Positions 25,001-37,000 of a stretch of DNA of 64,000 bases are shown one piece after another (position 1 is the first letter of the stretch; every line of letters begins with the position of its first letter). The notes below the pieces were generated by a model. The model saw nothing but the letters and a program-made list of their open reading frames with translations. It was not told the origin of the DNA and ran no database searches. The stretch lies in contig OX465114.1 of assembly GCA_949987565.1 (NCBI GenBank), positions 2,478,701-2,542,700 on the forward strand, written 5' to 3'. The stretch comes from Luidia sarsii (taxonomy: Eukaryota > Echinodermata > Asteroidea > Paxillosida > Luidiidae). A program made the position numbers and the translations under genes.

Positions 25001-28000
25001 GAAGAAATTAAGACATTGGCTGTTTACGAAATGAAGGCTTAGGCTTAGGCTTCGTCTCCGTCTGACAAAACCTGAAAATCCAGGTTGTGGTCTGTTTCCA
25101 AAATTGTAGGTTTGTTGGCTTGATAGGTACAGGATATTCCCCAAGAAACTGTTTTTAGATGCCTGTGATATTATAACCAGTTAGATAAATATGACCGAAG
25201 CCTAAGCCCGAGCCTAAGCCTTCATTTTGAAAATGGCTATGGCTTGGATGAAAGTCTTGCTAAAGCTCTCGATTAAGTAGGGAAAGACTTCACACACAGT
25301 GAGACATCTACTTCAAAGCGAGTTTAAGACACACTTCGGATTACCTTGTCTTTATCCTTGGGGCGGGCCAAACAGAGCAAAGGAAAATTAAAACAAAAAC
25401 AAAAAGTTACAATTCAATGAGGGTTTACCCTGCTTGTCGTAATAAGCACTGGTTGCTCCGTGCTTTGCCCGATGCCTGATGAAAACATTTCAGGCAGCTC
25501 GGGTGGGATTCCAACCCGAATCTACTTTCAAGTGCAGATGTCTTAACCACTTGATCACCGAGCTGGTTGAGGTCGAGTGTCGAATTTGAATATTGTACAG
25601 TGGTGGGTACCGCGTTGCATGTTTGCGTCGAGGAGAATGTAATTCAATGAGGGTTTGCCCTGCTTGACATAATAAGCACTGATTGCCCAGTGCTTTGCCC
25701 GCCCGCTGCAAAGCAAAGTTACAAGTTGTGTAATTTGTGGTATTCCATCCAGTGGATGAGATACATGTTGCTTGAGCACATGGAGTCAAGTGAAGATGAC
25801 TTTTGGTCTGAGACTGAATCAACTCTTAACACTGTTAATTAGAGTCAACAAAACAGACACAGTCTGTCAAACAGTTAAACAGCTTCAAAAAGCTTCAAAC
25901 GGAATGTAAAAAGGTAGAAGAGAGATCCTTAGAGTGGCTCTCCAAAGGCATAGCTGCCAACCATTCCTATTTTGGAGGAATCATTCCTCTTTTTTTGTAA
26001 AAATGTATTAATTTTTTACAAGCTCTTGACAACAGATTTTGATTATGGGCTTGGAGATACACATGCATTCCTATGTAGTTTGCTCTGTGTTTCCTCTATT
26101 TTTGAGCAGACGTATTCCTAATTTGCTTGAAGACAGGATGGCAGCTTACGTGATGCTGAGGCGAGGGACTGAAGGGGATTCTGGCAGGTGTCTGGGAGGT
26201 CATGGAGGCACTGGGGTGGGGCCCACCAGGGGCAGCTGACTTCTTGCCCCCAAGTGGCTGCACTCCCTGGAGGATAAGGAGTCGCATATCAGATGAGTAC
26301 TCAGTCTTTGACTTCTTGGCAGATGATTAGGAGGAATGGGTTAGTTGTGATCATGACTGTGCTTAAAGGCCCTACACAACATTGGGAAGATAAGAAAACA
26401 TCGATGTCCACAGATTTCCTTCCAATTTACACAGTTTGTAGATGGTCATGATAGAATCCTCATGTTGAAATCTTACGGTCTGGGATGCTGTACTTCCCTA
26501 GAAATCTTCACTCAAACATTGACAAATAGTTTATTACTCGCAAGTCATAAACTATTTCTTACACTACAGAATGGTGCAAAAACTGTGACGTTTTTATTTT
26601 TATTTTTTTTCTACTTTCTCAGATCACCATTTGAGCTCAAACCTTCGCAGGTTTAACACACAAACTGTGGCAATCTTTTGACCCTTACCAATGTTGTATT
26701 GGGCCTTTAATGTCATTGTGGATGTCATTTCTAAAGTTACTTCACGAAACCTACATTGCAAATACATTCACAAAAGATCATGTCAAACAAGAGTTGAAAA
26801 CCAAAACGATATCTGCATACATCTACTAAGGGTAACATCCATGCAGTCATTGGAATGGGCAAGGAGTTGAACCCGAGACCAATGAAACAATTCTCTATGC
26901 TTCAAGATGGAAGGACAGGGCAAACGTGCGACACAGATGCACAACACTTCTTAAAAACATTCCCAAATACAGAGTACAAGCTTTGCAGTATACATGCAGA
27001 TTAAGCTAGCAGCAAACTCACAGCTTTGTATTTTATCAAGCGTAGCAGATTTTCTGAGCTTCGCAATTTCCTAGTAATCTAATTCTATACACAGGCAAGG
27101 CAATCTAAGCGGAATCCATGCTTAAGAAACAATTGTGCCTACTGTGGGTTAGATACTTAATCACACGACAACAAACATGCTGTGACATTGGAGAAACAAA
27201 AAAACGTGTCTTAGAAAGTCAAGATGAATGACAGTGAGTTCCTACATAATCAGGATAGTGATCATAACGTGAAGAAGTGCGTCCCATCCTGGGCACTTGC
27301 AGGTATGTCTTGAAGAGGTTAGGACCATGGTGCAAGGAAGAGGAAGGAGAAATATAGATGAGATGAGTAAGAGATATCATTGATATAACATGAGGTTTGC
27401 ATCAAGGAGAATGTGATTCAATGAGGGCTTGTCCTGCTCAACGTGATAAACTCTGAATACCGAGTGCTTTGCCCGATGCCTGATGAATAAATTCAGGCAG
27501 CTCGGGCAGGATTCGAACACGCGACTCCTGCTTTCGAGTGCAGATGTCTTAACCACTTGACCACCGAACTGGTCAAGGTCGTGTGGCGGATTTGAATATT
27601 ACATAGCGGCGGTTACCGCGTTGCATCATAGAAATAAGATGATGTTTGCATCAAGGGAATTTAAATTCAATGAGGGTTTGTCCTGAGTAAGAGATAACTG
27701 GTGTAGGCTTAATACTGCTGACCCTCTTTCAAGGATTGGGCTCTGTTTCAAACTCAATCACAGCCATCCAAGAATAACTTTGGAATGGTGTTGGAAATTG
27801 AGACAGAACGGGGGTCAGGTTTGTGTAAAAAGGTGGTGTGGCTCATTCAAGTGCTTTGCAAAATGGGTAAATACACTACAGTGCTTATCATGGGTCTACC
27901 ATGTGGCAGGTACTGGTGCAACAGAAAGGAATTGCTGTTTGTGAGCGAAACATTGTCCTATGGGTTTGTGTGCAAATGAAAGTCCTCATATGGATAAAAA

Positions 28001-31000
28001 TGGATAACCCTATAGGGCTGTGTAAAAAGATTACACATTAAAAAATTAGGAGGGCCTGATGTTTCGATCCTAGCAGGACCTTTCTCAAAGGCAGAATGCC
28101 TCATTTCTGATAAAATCATATTAATGTACATGTACATCAGAATGTGACCATGATTTGGAGCTCTGACCATGAGCAATAACAAGGAGTTAAGTGCACCGGT
28201 GAGTGAGATTCTTAGAAGGGTGCCGTCGTGATCAAGATAAGAAGAAAGCTTGTAGAACCTGCGCAACGTCACTCCGTCGGCTTGCAAAGGTGCTTAGCAA
28301 ATACGAGAGCTGTGCAGACACGAGCTGTGTGGGGAGATTTAGGGAGAAGGGCATGGGAAGGAGGGAGGGGATGGGCAGATGGATGGATGGGTGAGGGATG
28401 GGAGAGTGGGACACACAGAGAAACAGGCAAGGGGATGCAGGGATATACAGGAGGGATTGGGAAGACATTGGAAGGCAGGGAAATGAAGAGAATGGAATGG
28501 AAAATGATTGACAGAAATATCAGCAAGGAGGGTTGGGAACGATGTGGATGTTTCATTCGTTTTTAGCAAATTGGAAGAAACGACAAAACAAATCAGAACA
28601 TCAGCGATCAGATTATGAAATGTCGGGCAAAAAATGAGAGAATTGGGAAGGGAATGTAAGGCAGATAATGGGGAGTATGGAATGGGAAATGATTGAAAGA
28701 AATACCGGAAGGAGGGTTGGGGGAAAGTTGTTGATGGTTAATTAATTTGTAGTAAAAAATCGTAGAAGAAAGAATGAAAACAATCATCAGACAATCTCTG
28801 ACTGAAGAACAAAGGCAAATTCAAACAACGGCAATCTTTGTTGATGAGAATATTTGTCTATGACTCAAAACTTGTCAGGATCTTATCAGAAAAACAATAG
28901 CAAGAGGGAATGATGTGCTATCCCTAGAATGTAGCAGACTCTCAAAGATGAGAGAGATGGGTGCAAATCCCAGCTGATGAACTCCTGGTACAACCCTTCT
29001 TGCCAACAGTTTTACAATAACCACACTTCCCTATAGACAAGACATAATCTGAATTGAACAACCATTAGCACTCACAGACAAATGTGGTACAGTGGAACGT
29101 CGCTATAACAAACATCCCAAGATCCATGAAAATTGTTTGGTATAGCGATCATTCGTTACAGCAGCTGCAGCAGCATATCCACGGATGTATATGTCGGGAA
29201 CCAAAGGGCATGTTCGTTATAGCCTAATGCTCAGTATATCGGTGTTCGTTATAGCGTCATTTCACTGTAATTTTCAGTAGAAATTAGTATGTATAAGATA
29301 GCCCACAGCACACATTAATAGTCAGTGTGCATTAGCCTCTGTCAATAGAAAACTTTACACAGTAAATACTTGGACAGATAGATATACAGACTAGATTAGA
29401 CAGACGTAACCATCACAGTCTATCTTAAATACAAACCTGGGAATTTTTCAAATATTTTTCCAGTTTCTAGACGGACGAGGTTAGCATTAATAGAAGCAAA
29501 GGGTTTGACTAAGCATTAGTTACTTTAACAAATACGGTTAATATTCAAAGGTAGGAGGACAGGAATAATAATTCTGGGAGGAATAACAGTGAGAAATTCA
29601 ATTTCAAAAGTAAGAAGAATGAACTGTTTTTGTAAATGAGGCATGGAAATGATTCCAGGGAACAATCTGTGAAGCAGAGACATAAGTATCTACTTCAGTT
29701 GAGTAGGAAAGTTGTCTGTTCTAAATTCCACAAATATTAAAAAGGAAGGGTCTTTTGGGAAGGATAACACTCTGTTTTAATCCCAAAATACATTTGAAAG
29801 GTGTCAGGTAAGAGATTTGTAAGAGATGTTTAAGAAATAGGCAGACCTGGATGAGTGACTTAAAAAGTTAGTTATTAAACTTACCCTCAAGTCTGCTACT
29901 CTGTGGTTACAGAGGTATGTGGATGACTTGTGGAAGATATACAGAGTCCTGTTCAAATAATGAAAGAAAAACTAATTTATGTTCTGCCATCATCATTCTT
30001 ATCGTCAACATCATCATCATTATCATTGTCCTCATCTACATCATCGTCACCATTGTCACCATCATCATCATAAACACAATAATGATCATCATCATAATTG
30101 TCATCATCATCACTACCACCTTCGGCATCACCATAAACCTTCTTACCATCATCACACCATTATAATCTTCATCCTTACCCTCATCACCACCATCTTAATC
30201 TCCTCTCATCTCTCTCCTCTCACCTTAACCTTGATCCACCATCTTCCCCCTTGCCCCCCTCCCTCCCTCAATCACCTTTCCCTCTTGGCCACTCACTTAA
30301 AGCACTTGCAGAAGTCTTCAAAGTCCATCCAGATGTCCTTGGGCACCATCTTCTCCATCTTGGCCTCCTCCTTGGCCAGGTCTCCTTGGCCCGCCTCGCC
30401 CTCCGCCGAGGCGCCCAGTCCCTCCCCTGCCCCAGTCACCACCGAGAGAGTGTCCGCCAAGTCCTCCCCCGGCTTCAGAGAACCTAACTCTGCCAAGACA
30501 ACCACAAAATGAAGACAACAACTTCAGAATGTCAAGCTAAAAAGCTTTTGGCTATCAAGCTGATAACTTTGGTTTTCAGAGCGTCATAGGGCATTTATCA
30601 AATGATGGCCTTAGACTTCGGTCATACTTTGCCTGCCTGTTATAATATCCTATGCGTCTACAAACCAGAATTTGGCCCAGTTTCTTGGTGAATACTCTGT
30701 ATACCTATCAAGCCAACAAACCTTCAAATTTGGCAACAAACCACAACCTGGATTTTCAGGTTTTGCCAGACAGAGATGAAGCCTGAGCCTGATCCATGGA
30801 TTCATAAAGGGCCATTGATTACACACCTGAGTACAAGCAAGGACTGAGAACTAGAATCAATAGGAAGGACTTCAGGAATAGACTCTCAAGAACAACTCGT
30901 TCATTGAAATCACTCCTGATCCAACCTCCAGGACAGCGCAAAGATTTCTCTTACCAGACTTATCGGAAGACTCCTTCTCCTTTGTATCTGCCTTGGTTTC

Positions 31001-34000
31001 CTTGACCACCACTTTAGTCTCACCCTTGGTGGGTGTTTTCTCAGCTACCTTGCTGACTTTCCGGGCAGATTTCTTACGAGTTGGACTGACGCTCTTCTCC
31101 TGGAACAATATCAAGGGAACAGACCGAGTCTAAGATTTGAAGGTTTGCACGATAGGTTTGGTTTGAAGTTTGATAGGTTTGAAGTACCAATTGTGGAAGG
31201 CTTACAGTGACAATTCTCCTTTCAGAGTTGTGAAAAATTGGAAAAGATGTGAAAAATTGACTGGACCGGGACTTAAACCTGAGATCCCTGGATTAACGTA
31301 CCGGTGCAGTTCCATCTCAGCAATCCAGCCCTTTTCAATTTGTTCAAATGTTTCCAGCCAGTTTTTCCTTTGTTTGACTTCAAAAGAGAAGTTACATGGT
31401 GTCACTGCAAAGATTTGATGCACTTGATGATATCAGAGATTTGGGGGAGATTGTGATTAATTTTGACGATCACAATCAAACAATTGGGCTTTTATAGACC
31501 ACCATTGTTACCAGTGGATATTTTGACCTCTGTTTAAATCAAATTGTTGGTTAAATGTAACCTATATTCACAAAGAAGTTGGAAGAGTTGGAAGCTGTTT
31601 GATGAGACTCCTTCTTACCTTCTCCTTTTCATTCTCCACCTTTGGGCTCTTGCTTTCTCCCCTCTTGACAGCGGCCGATACCTTCCGACGACTGCCGGGA
31701 GAGGTGCAAGAGGTGGGCACCGGTGACACCACGTCAGGGGGTTTCTGCAAGGGAACCGGGGATCACAGGATCAGGTAAGGTCTACCGAGGCAACGCATCG
31801 ACCAAGCATAGATTGAGCAGTTAAGGTGCTGAAGCAGACGTACAGAAAGACCAGGGGTGGATTTCACAAAGCCTTATGATGTATCGTAGCTCAACTTACG
31901 ATGGATAACCCATGTGTAAGTTGTGATATGCCATATGGTTTCTGTGCATCGCTCATTGACTTGCGATTGATCATAAGTTACGATGGGTTTGATGAAATCG
32001 ACTGCTGGTCCTTATGATCAATAGCCTGTGACGAGTGCCAACAATCGATCCCCCCCCCCCTTTGACTGTTTTCTCTAGCACTATACTATTCATGCCATGC
32101 TATGCTCATTCATATTCAATAAGCGATTTACATAAGAATAACTGCTCTTGTGTAGCCTTTATTATTTAAATCACGTACGGCGCATCCACAATCAATTTCA
32201 TTGCTGTAAGGAAAGACTAGGCCCTCAATGACAAGACTTGAAGGTTTGCGTGGTGGAAAAACTAAGTGGAAGGTTTGCGTTGACACCATGTAGCACTTCT
32301 CTTTCAAGAAGTGCGGCTCTGAAAAGAGGTGACACCATGAATCTCTTCTCTTCCAAGGAGTGTGGCTCTGAAAAGAGGTGACACCATGAATATCTTCTCT
32401 TTCAAGGAGTGTTGCTCTGAATAGAGCTCTTTTCAGAGCCACACTCCTTGATAGAGACGAGATACATGGTGTCACCGCAAACCTTCCACTTAGTCCTTAA
32501 TGACCTTTCCTTTTGTGTCTCTTTTGTACCGTCTTCTCTTCTCATGTCATGGCCTCTACTGTACTGAGTGGCAGGAGGAAGTTGGAAGGAGGACAGATCT
32601 CTCACCTCTGAGAACAGGCTCTCTCTGGTCTCCGACTTGATGCTCATCTCTTGAAGGCGCCTGGCTTCCTGGGCCGCCTTCTGGGCCTCCTCCGCCGCCT
32701 TGGCCTCCTCCTCCTCAGCCCTCTCAGGGGCCGACTCGTCCACCTCGTGGATCTCCATCATGGAGGCTGTGCGCTCCGCCCTGGAAGCGCCGCGGGAGAG
32801 GGAGGACCTGGGCCGCTTGCTGATGGGAGAAAACCCAGGGGTAAGGACGGTTAATGAATGCCATTAGCTGCCAACCTATCTGAAAGGAAATTAGGAATAC
32901 CTCTGCTAAAAAAAGAGCAAACTACATAGGAATACATACAAATTTCAAAGCCAAAAATCGGAATCTGCAGTCAAGAGCTTGTAAAAAGTGATGCATTTTT
33001 ACAAGAAAAGAGGAATGATTCCTCCAAAATAGGAATGGTTGGCAGCTATGTGAATGGCTTGATAAGGGGATTGAAGGCATACCAACTGTTGCAAACAAAA
33101 CTGTTGCAAACTGCTCACTAACTGCGATGACCTGCAATACATCAATCTCAAAAGTTAGAGGGCCTGAAGTTTCGATCCTAGCAGGACCTTTCTCAAAGGT
33201 CCTGCTAGGATCGAAACGTCAGGCCCCCTTTGTAAACAAAGTATTGAAGGCAGTGGGCTCTCATACTTACATCTCAGTTGGTATTGGGATGGGACTGACT
33301 TTGTAGTTCACATAGGGGGAAGTCAGTTCCACAAACTGCTCTGGTTTCTTGATTTCAACCTCTGCAATTGAACAAAAGGATTGGGAACTATGATGAAGAG
33401 TTTGCCAAACAAATGACAATTGGAACCTTTGAACAATGGCAAAGAAAACTTAGCGACTTTAAGACCTCTGGTTTTGCGTACCAGCACTCTTACCATCTGA
33501 GCTATCCAGCCCTTAGATGGTGGCCTTCCCTAATAGTCAACTAGTCTTTGGCACACCAGCGCTCTTACCATCTGAGCTATCCAGCCCTTAGATAGTGGCC
33601 TTCCCTAATAGTCAACTAGTCTTTGCCGGGGTGGCAGCGCAAGCAGTCAATATCACAAGAACATGGGTCAAGATGTCAGTCCCCCAACCCTGCCTTTGAG
33701 GAAGGTCCAGCAGAAAGGTCAAGCCCTTGGTTCTTTGTGTAACTGGTCATTTTGGTCATTGTAAGTTGCATCAGTTTGAATAGAACTATAGGGATGGAAC
33801 AAGGAAAGAGTTTGACTCCTTGACTTTGAGGAGGGATGGGACAGGGAAAGAGTTTGATCGACTCCTACCTGCTGCTTCATCCATGGGCGTCACTTTCTTC
33901 TTCTTGGGGCGAATCGTCTTCCAGGTAGGCACCTTAGGGGGTGGCGGAGGGGCCACTAAGGGGCAGGACCTAGTCTGGGTGATGAGCAATGGGTGAGGGT

Positions 34001-37000
34001 TGACGTGAGAGAGTCCGACCTGACGAAGACGCTCTGATGCATCCGCCTGCAGACAGAGACAAGGACAAACCATGAAATGGGAATCATTTATGACAAACCG
34101 TCTTCAAGATTTAACTAAAAAGGGCAGCTCAATCGTATCTGTGAATTCTAACTGAATCGCATATGAAAAATTGGCAAAGAAAACTTTAGACTGGACCAGG
34201 ACTTGAACCCGAGACCTCTGGACTAACGTAGCAGTGCTTTTCCATCTGAGCTATCCAGCCCTTAGATGGTGGCCTTCCCTAATAGTCAACTAGTCTTTGC
34301 TGGGGAGGGGGCGCCAGTAAGAATTATATTTCTGCAAGTTTGGTGGTTTTCTAGGGTTGGCATGATTACACATGAGGTCACTGCATAACTTCACGATACA
34401 AGACCATTAATTACTATTACAAGGCCACTGATTACACATCATATAAGGCCACAGATTTCACATGGAGACTACTGATTTCACATTATATAAGGCCACTGAT
34501 TACACAACGAGGCCACTGATTTCACATTATATAAGGCAACAGATTACACATCATATAAGGCCACTGATTGCACATGCTAATGCCAATGACCTCACATTAT
34601 AAGGCCGCTTCCTATACAGTATGGCTGCACACTATTATTAACTGTAATCAGGCCACTAAATTCATGACAATTAGCCGTTGGCACTCACCATTTCTCCCAG
34701 GACAGAGATTCTGATGGGCACCTTGGGGGGATGTTGGTAGCTGACAAACACCGCCACCTGAGGCGTCTCAGGGACCAGAGGAGTAGGCTGGTCCTTGTCT
34801 ACAGGATCAGGCCAGAAGTCAAAGGTCAGTAAATGGGGGCAACTAGGCCAAGTCTGAATTCACTGGCTACGGCTGGAAATAACACACAAGTCTTTCAGAA
34901 ATTACGGCTCTGGCTCAGGTTCTGGTTTCTGGCACAGGCTCTGGCTACTAGGTTCAGGCTCTGGCTCTGGCTCTAGCTCAGGCTCTGGCTAAGGTTCAGG
35001 CTAAGGCTCAGGTTTCTGGCTCTGGCTCTAACTCAGGTTCAGGCTTTGGCTCTGGCTCAGGCTCTGGCTAAGGTTCAGACTCTGGCTCTGGCTCAGGCTC
35101 TGGCTAAGGTTCAGACTCTGGCTCTGGCTCAGGCTCTGGCTAAGGTTCAGACTCTGGCTATGGTTCAGGCTCTGGCTCAGGCCAGGCACATCAGGCTCTG
35201 GGTCTAGCTCAGGCTCTGGCTCCAGGTTCATTTCTAATATCTGTCACTTGGTAAAATGGGGCTACTACAAAAGTTCTGTTCAACGCTGAATAACAGAACA
35301 GAGCATCAACACATGCTGTATTTTCAACAGATAAATGATGAGGACAAATCCTAATGAGTCCAAGGCATTTTGAGTGGCATAGGTGCATTGGCTGTGACCA
35401 GAACACATCATATAGACTTGTGTGAAATTTGAAGCCATAGTCAGGAATTCATAAAGAACCTCACATCTTTCTGACTGGAGTCAAATACTCTCATAATCGT
35501 TATCAGAACTTTAATTGTTTCTGATGATCATCTGAAACAGAAGTGAAGTGATTGTGAATGGAAAAATGTATGGAATGTGTAAAATAATACCATGCAAGTC
35601 GGTGAGAGATGAATGTTGTGAATACCACACATTTCATCTTGCTGCAAACAGGCACACCTCACGTGTATCAAGACCATGCTGAATGTACATGCTGACGACA
35701 TGTGACTTGCATGTGAAGCCCATGTGAAAGTGCATGCTTATAACATGTGGGTCCCACGTGGATAGACTGTGAACAACATGTGATGCACACGTTTACATGC
35801 ATTAATTCACATGTGCACAAATCAAAATCACACGGGATTCACATGTGGACTAAGCACACAATCCACAAGCAAATTGTGGTCGTTTCATTGAGTACACAGG
35901 ATTGTCACATGCAAATCACATGTCCAAAAAGTTTCAAATCACACATGTTGGTCAGAAAATTTCGCTGACATTATTTTTAGGATGTTGTTTCTACAGATGC
36001 ATATTATATATAAAAAACATGCATTATCCTCTATTACTGATCAATCTGAAAATAAAGGTCACGAATTGAAGATCGAATGATATCATACAATGAAGAGAAA
36101 AGACATCTTCATCAGGTTGAGATAAAGGTTGGTGAAAGAGAATTAGAAGATTAAGAGATAAACGAGCTGTATAAATCTGTGATATACCGAGTTAGGGATT
36201 AAAGCATTCAGTGGGATTAGAGGAAGGAAACGAGGAGGATTTGAGTGTAGAATACATGCAGTGTCCAGACTTTAAGATCACATGCCAGGTTGAATTGTTA
36301 AAATTTATCAAAGGCGTTTGCAGACATTGAAAACCTTCACATGGGGAATGCAATTCAATGAGGGCTTGCTATGCTTGACGTGATAAACACAGTGCTCAGT
36401 GCTTTGCCCGATGCCTGATGAAAACATTTCAGGCAGCTCGGGCGGGATTCGAACCCGCAACTCCCGTTTTCTAGTGCAGACGTCTTAACCACTTGAGTTG
36501 GTTGAGGTCGTGTGGCAGATTCGATTATACAGTGGCAGGGACCATCATAATTACATAATTACATAATGTTTGCATCAAGGAGAATGTAATTCAAGGAGGG
36601 TTTGCCCTGCTTGATGTGATAAACACTGAGTGCTCATTGCTACATCATTGAAAACCTTCTAAATGAAAACAGAGAACCAAAGCGGAAAAGGTTAATCTTT
36701 TCATATCTGGAAAAAAGGAACCACAAAGAGAGAACTGAGTGTGAGTGAGTAGACAGACCAGATTTGGAGTCGAAAGATCAGATTTTAAGAGTAGGACAAA
36801 GGGGAAAAACATTGACACAGCAATAAGACTTTTAGTTGGGAAGTGAAAGCATGCATCGTTAACACACCTAGTACCCAGTCCTTGTCAGTGGGTCCTGCCA
36901 TCAGTTGGGGATAAGGAGAGATTTTAGCCAACAAAAGGTGGGGAGGGTTGAAACAAAAGCTAAATTATTACAGCGGGTATTAAAATCGCATTCGGGCTAA

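Noticed and set aside
27255..27310. Extra ADGB exon (frame containing RTSSRYDHYPDY)
   Set aside because: AG/GT sites can be drawn, but there is no homology and the confirmed exons 18 and 21 already join in phase.
28203..28569. Cluster of ORFs on both strands at 28.2-28.6 kb
   Set aside because: They arise from a purine-rich GGGATGG repeat region.
29979..30512. 177-codon His-rich plus-strand ORF
   Set aside because: Its first half is an (ATC)n microsatellite and its second half is antisense to ADGB exon 17.
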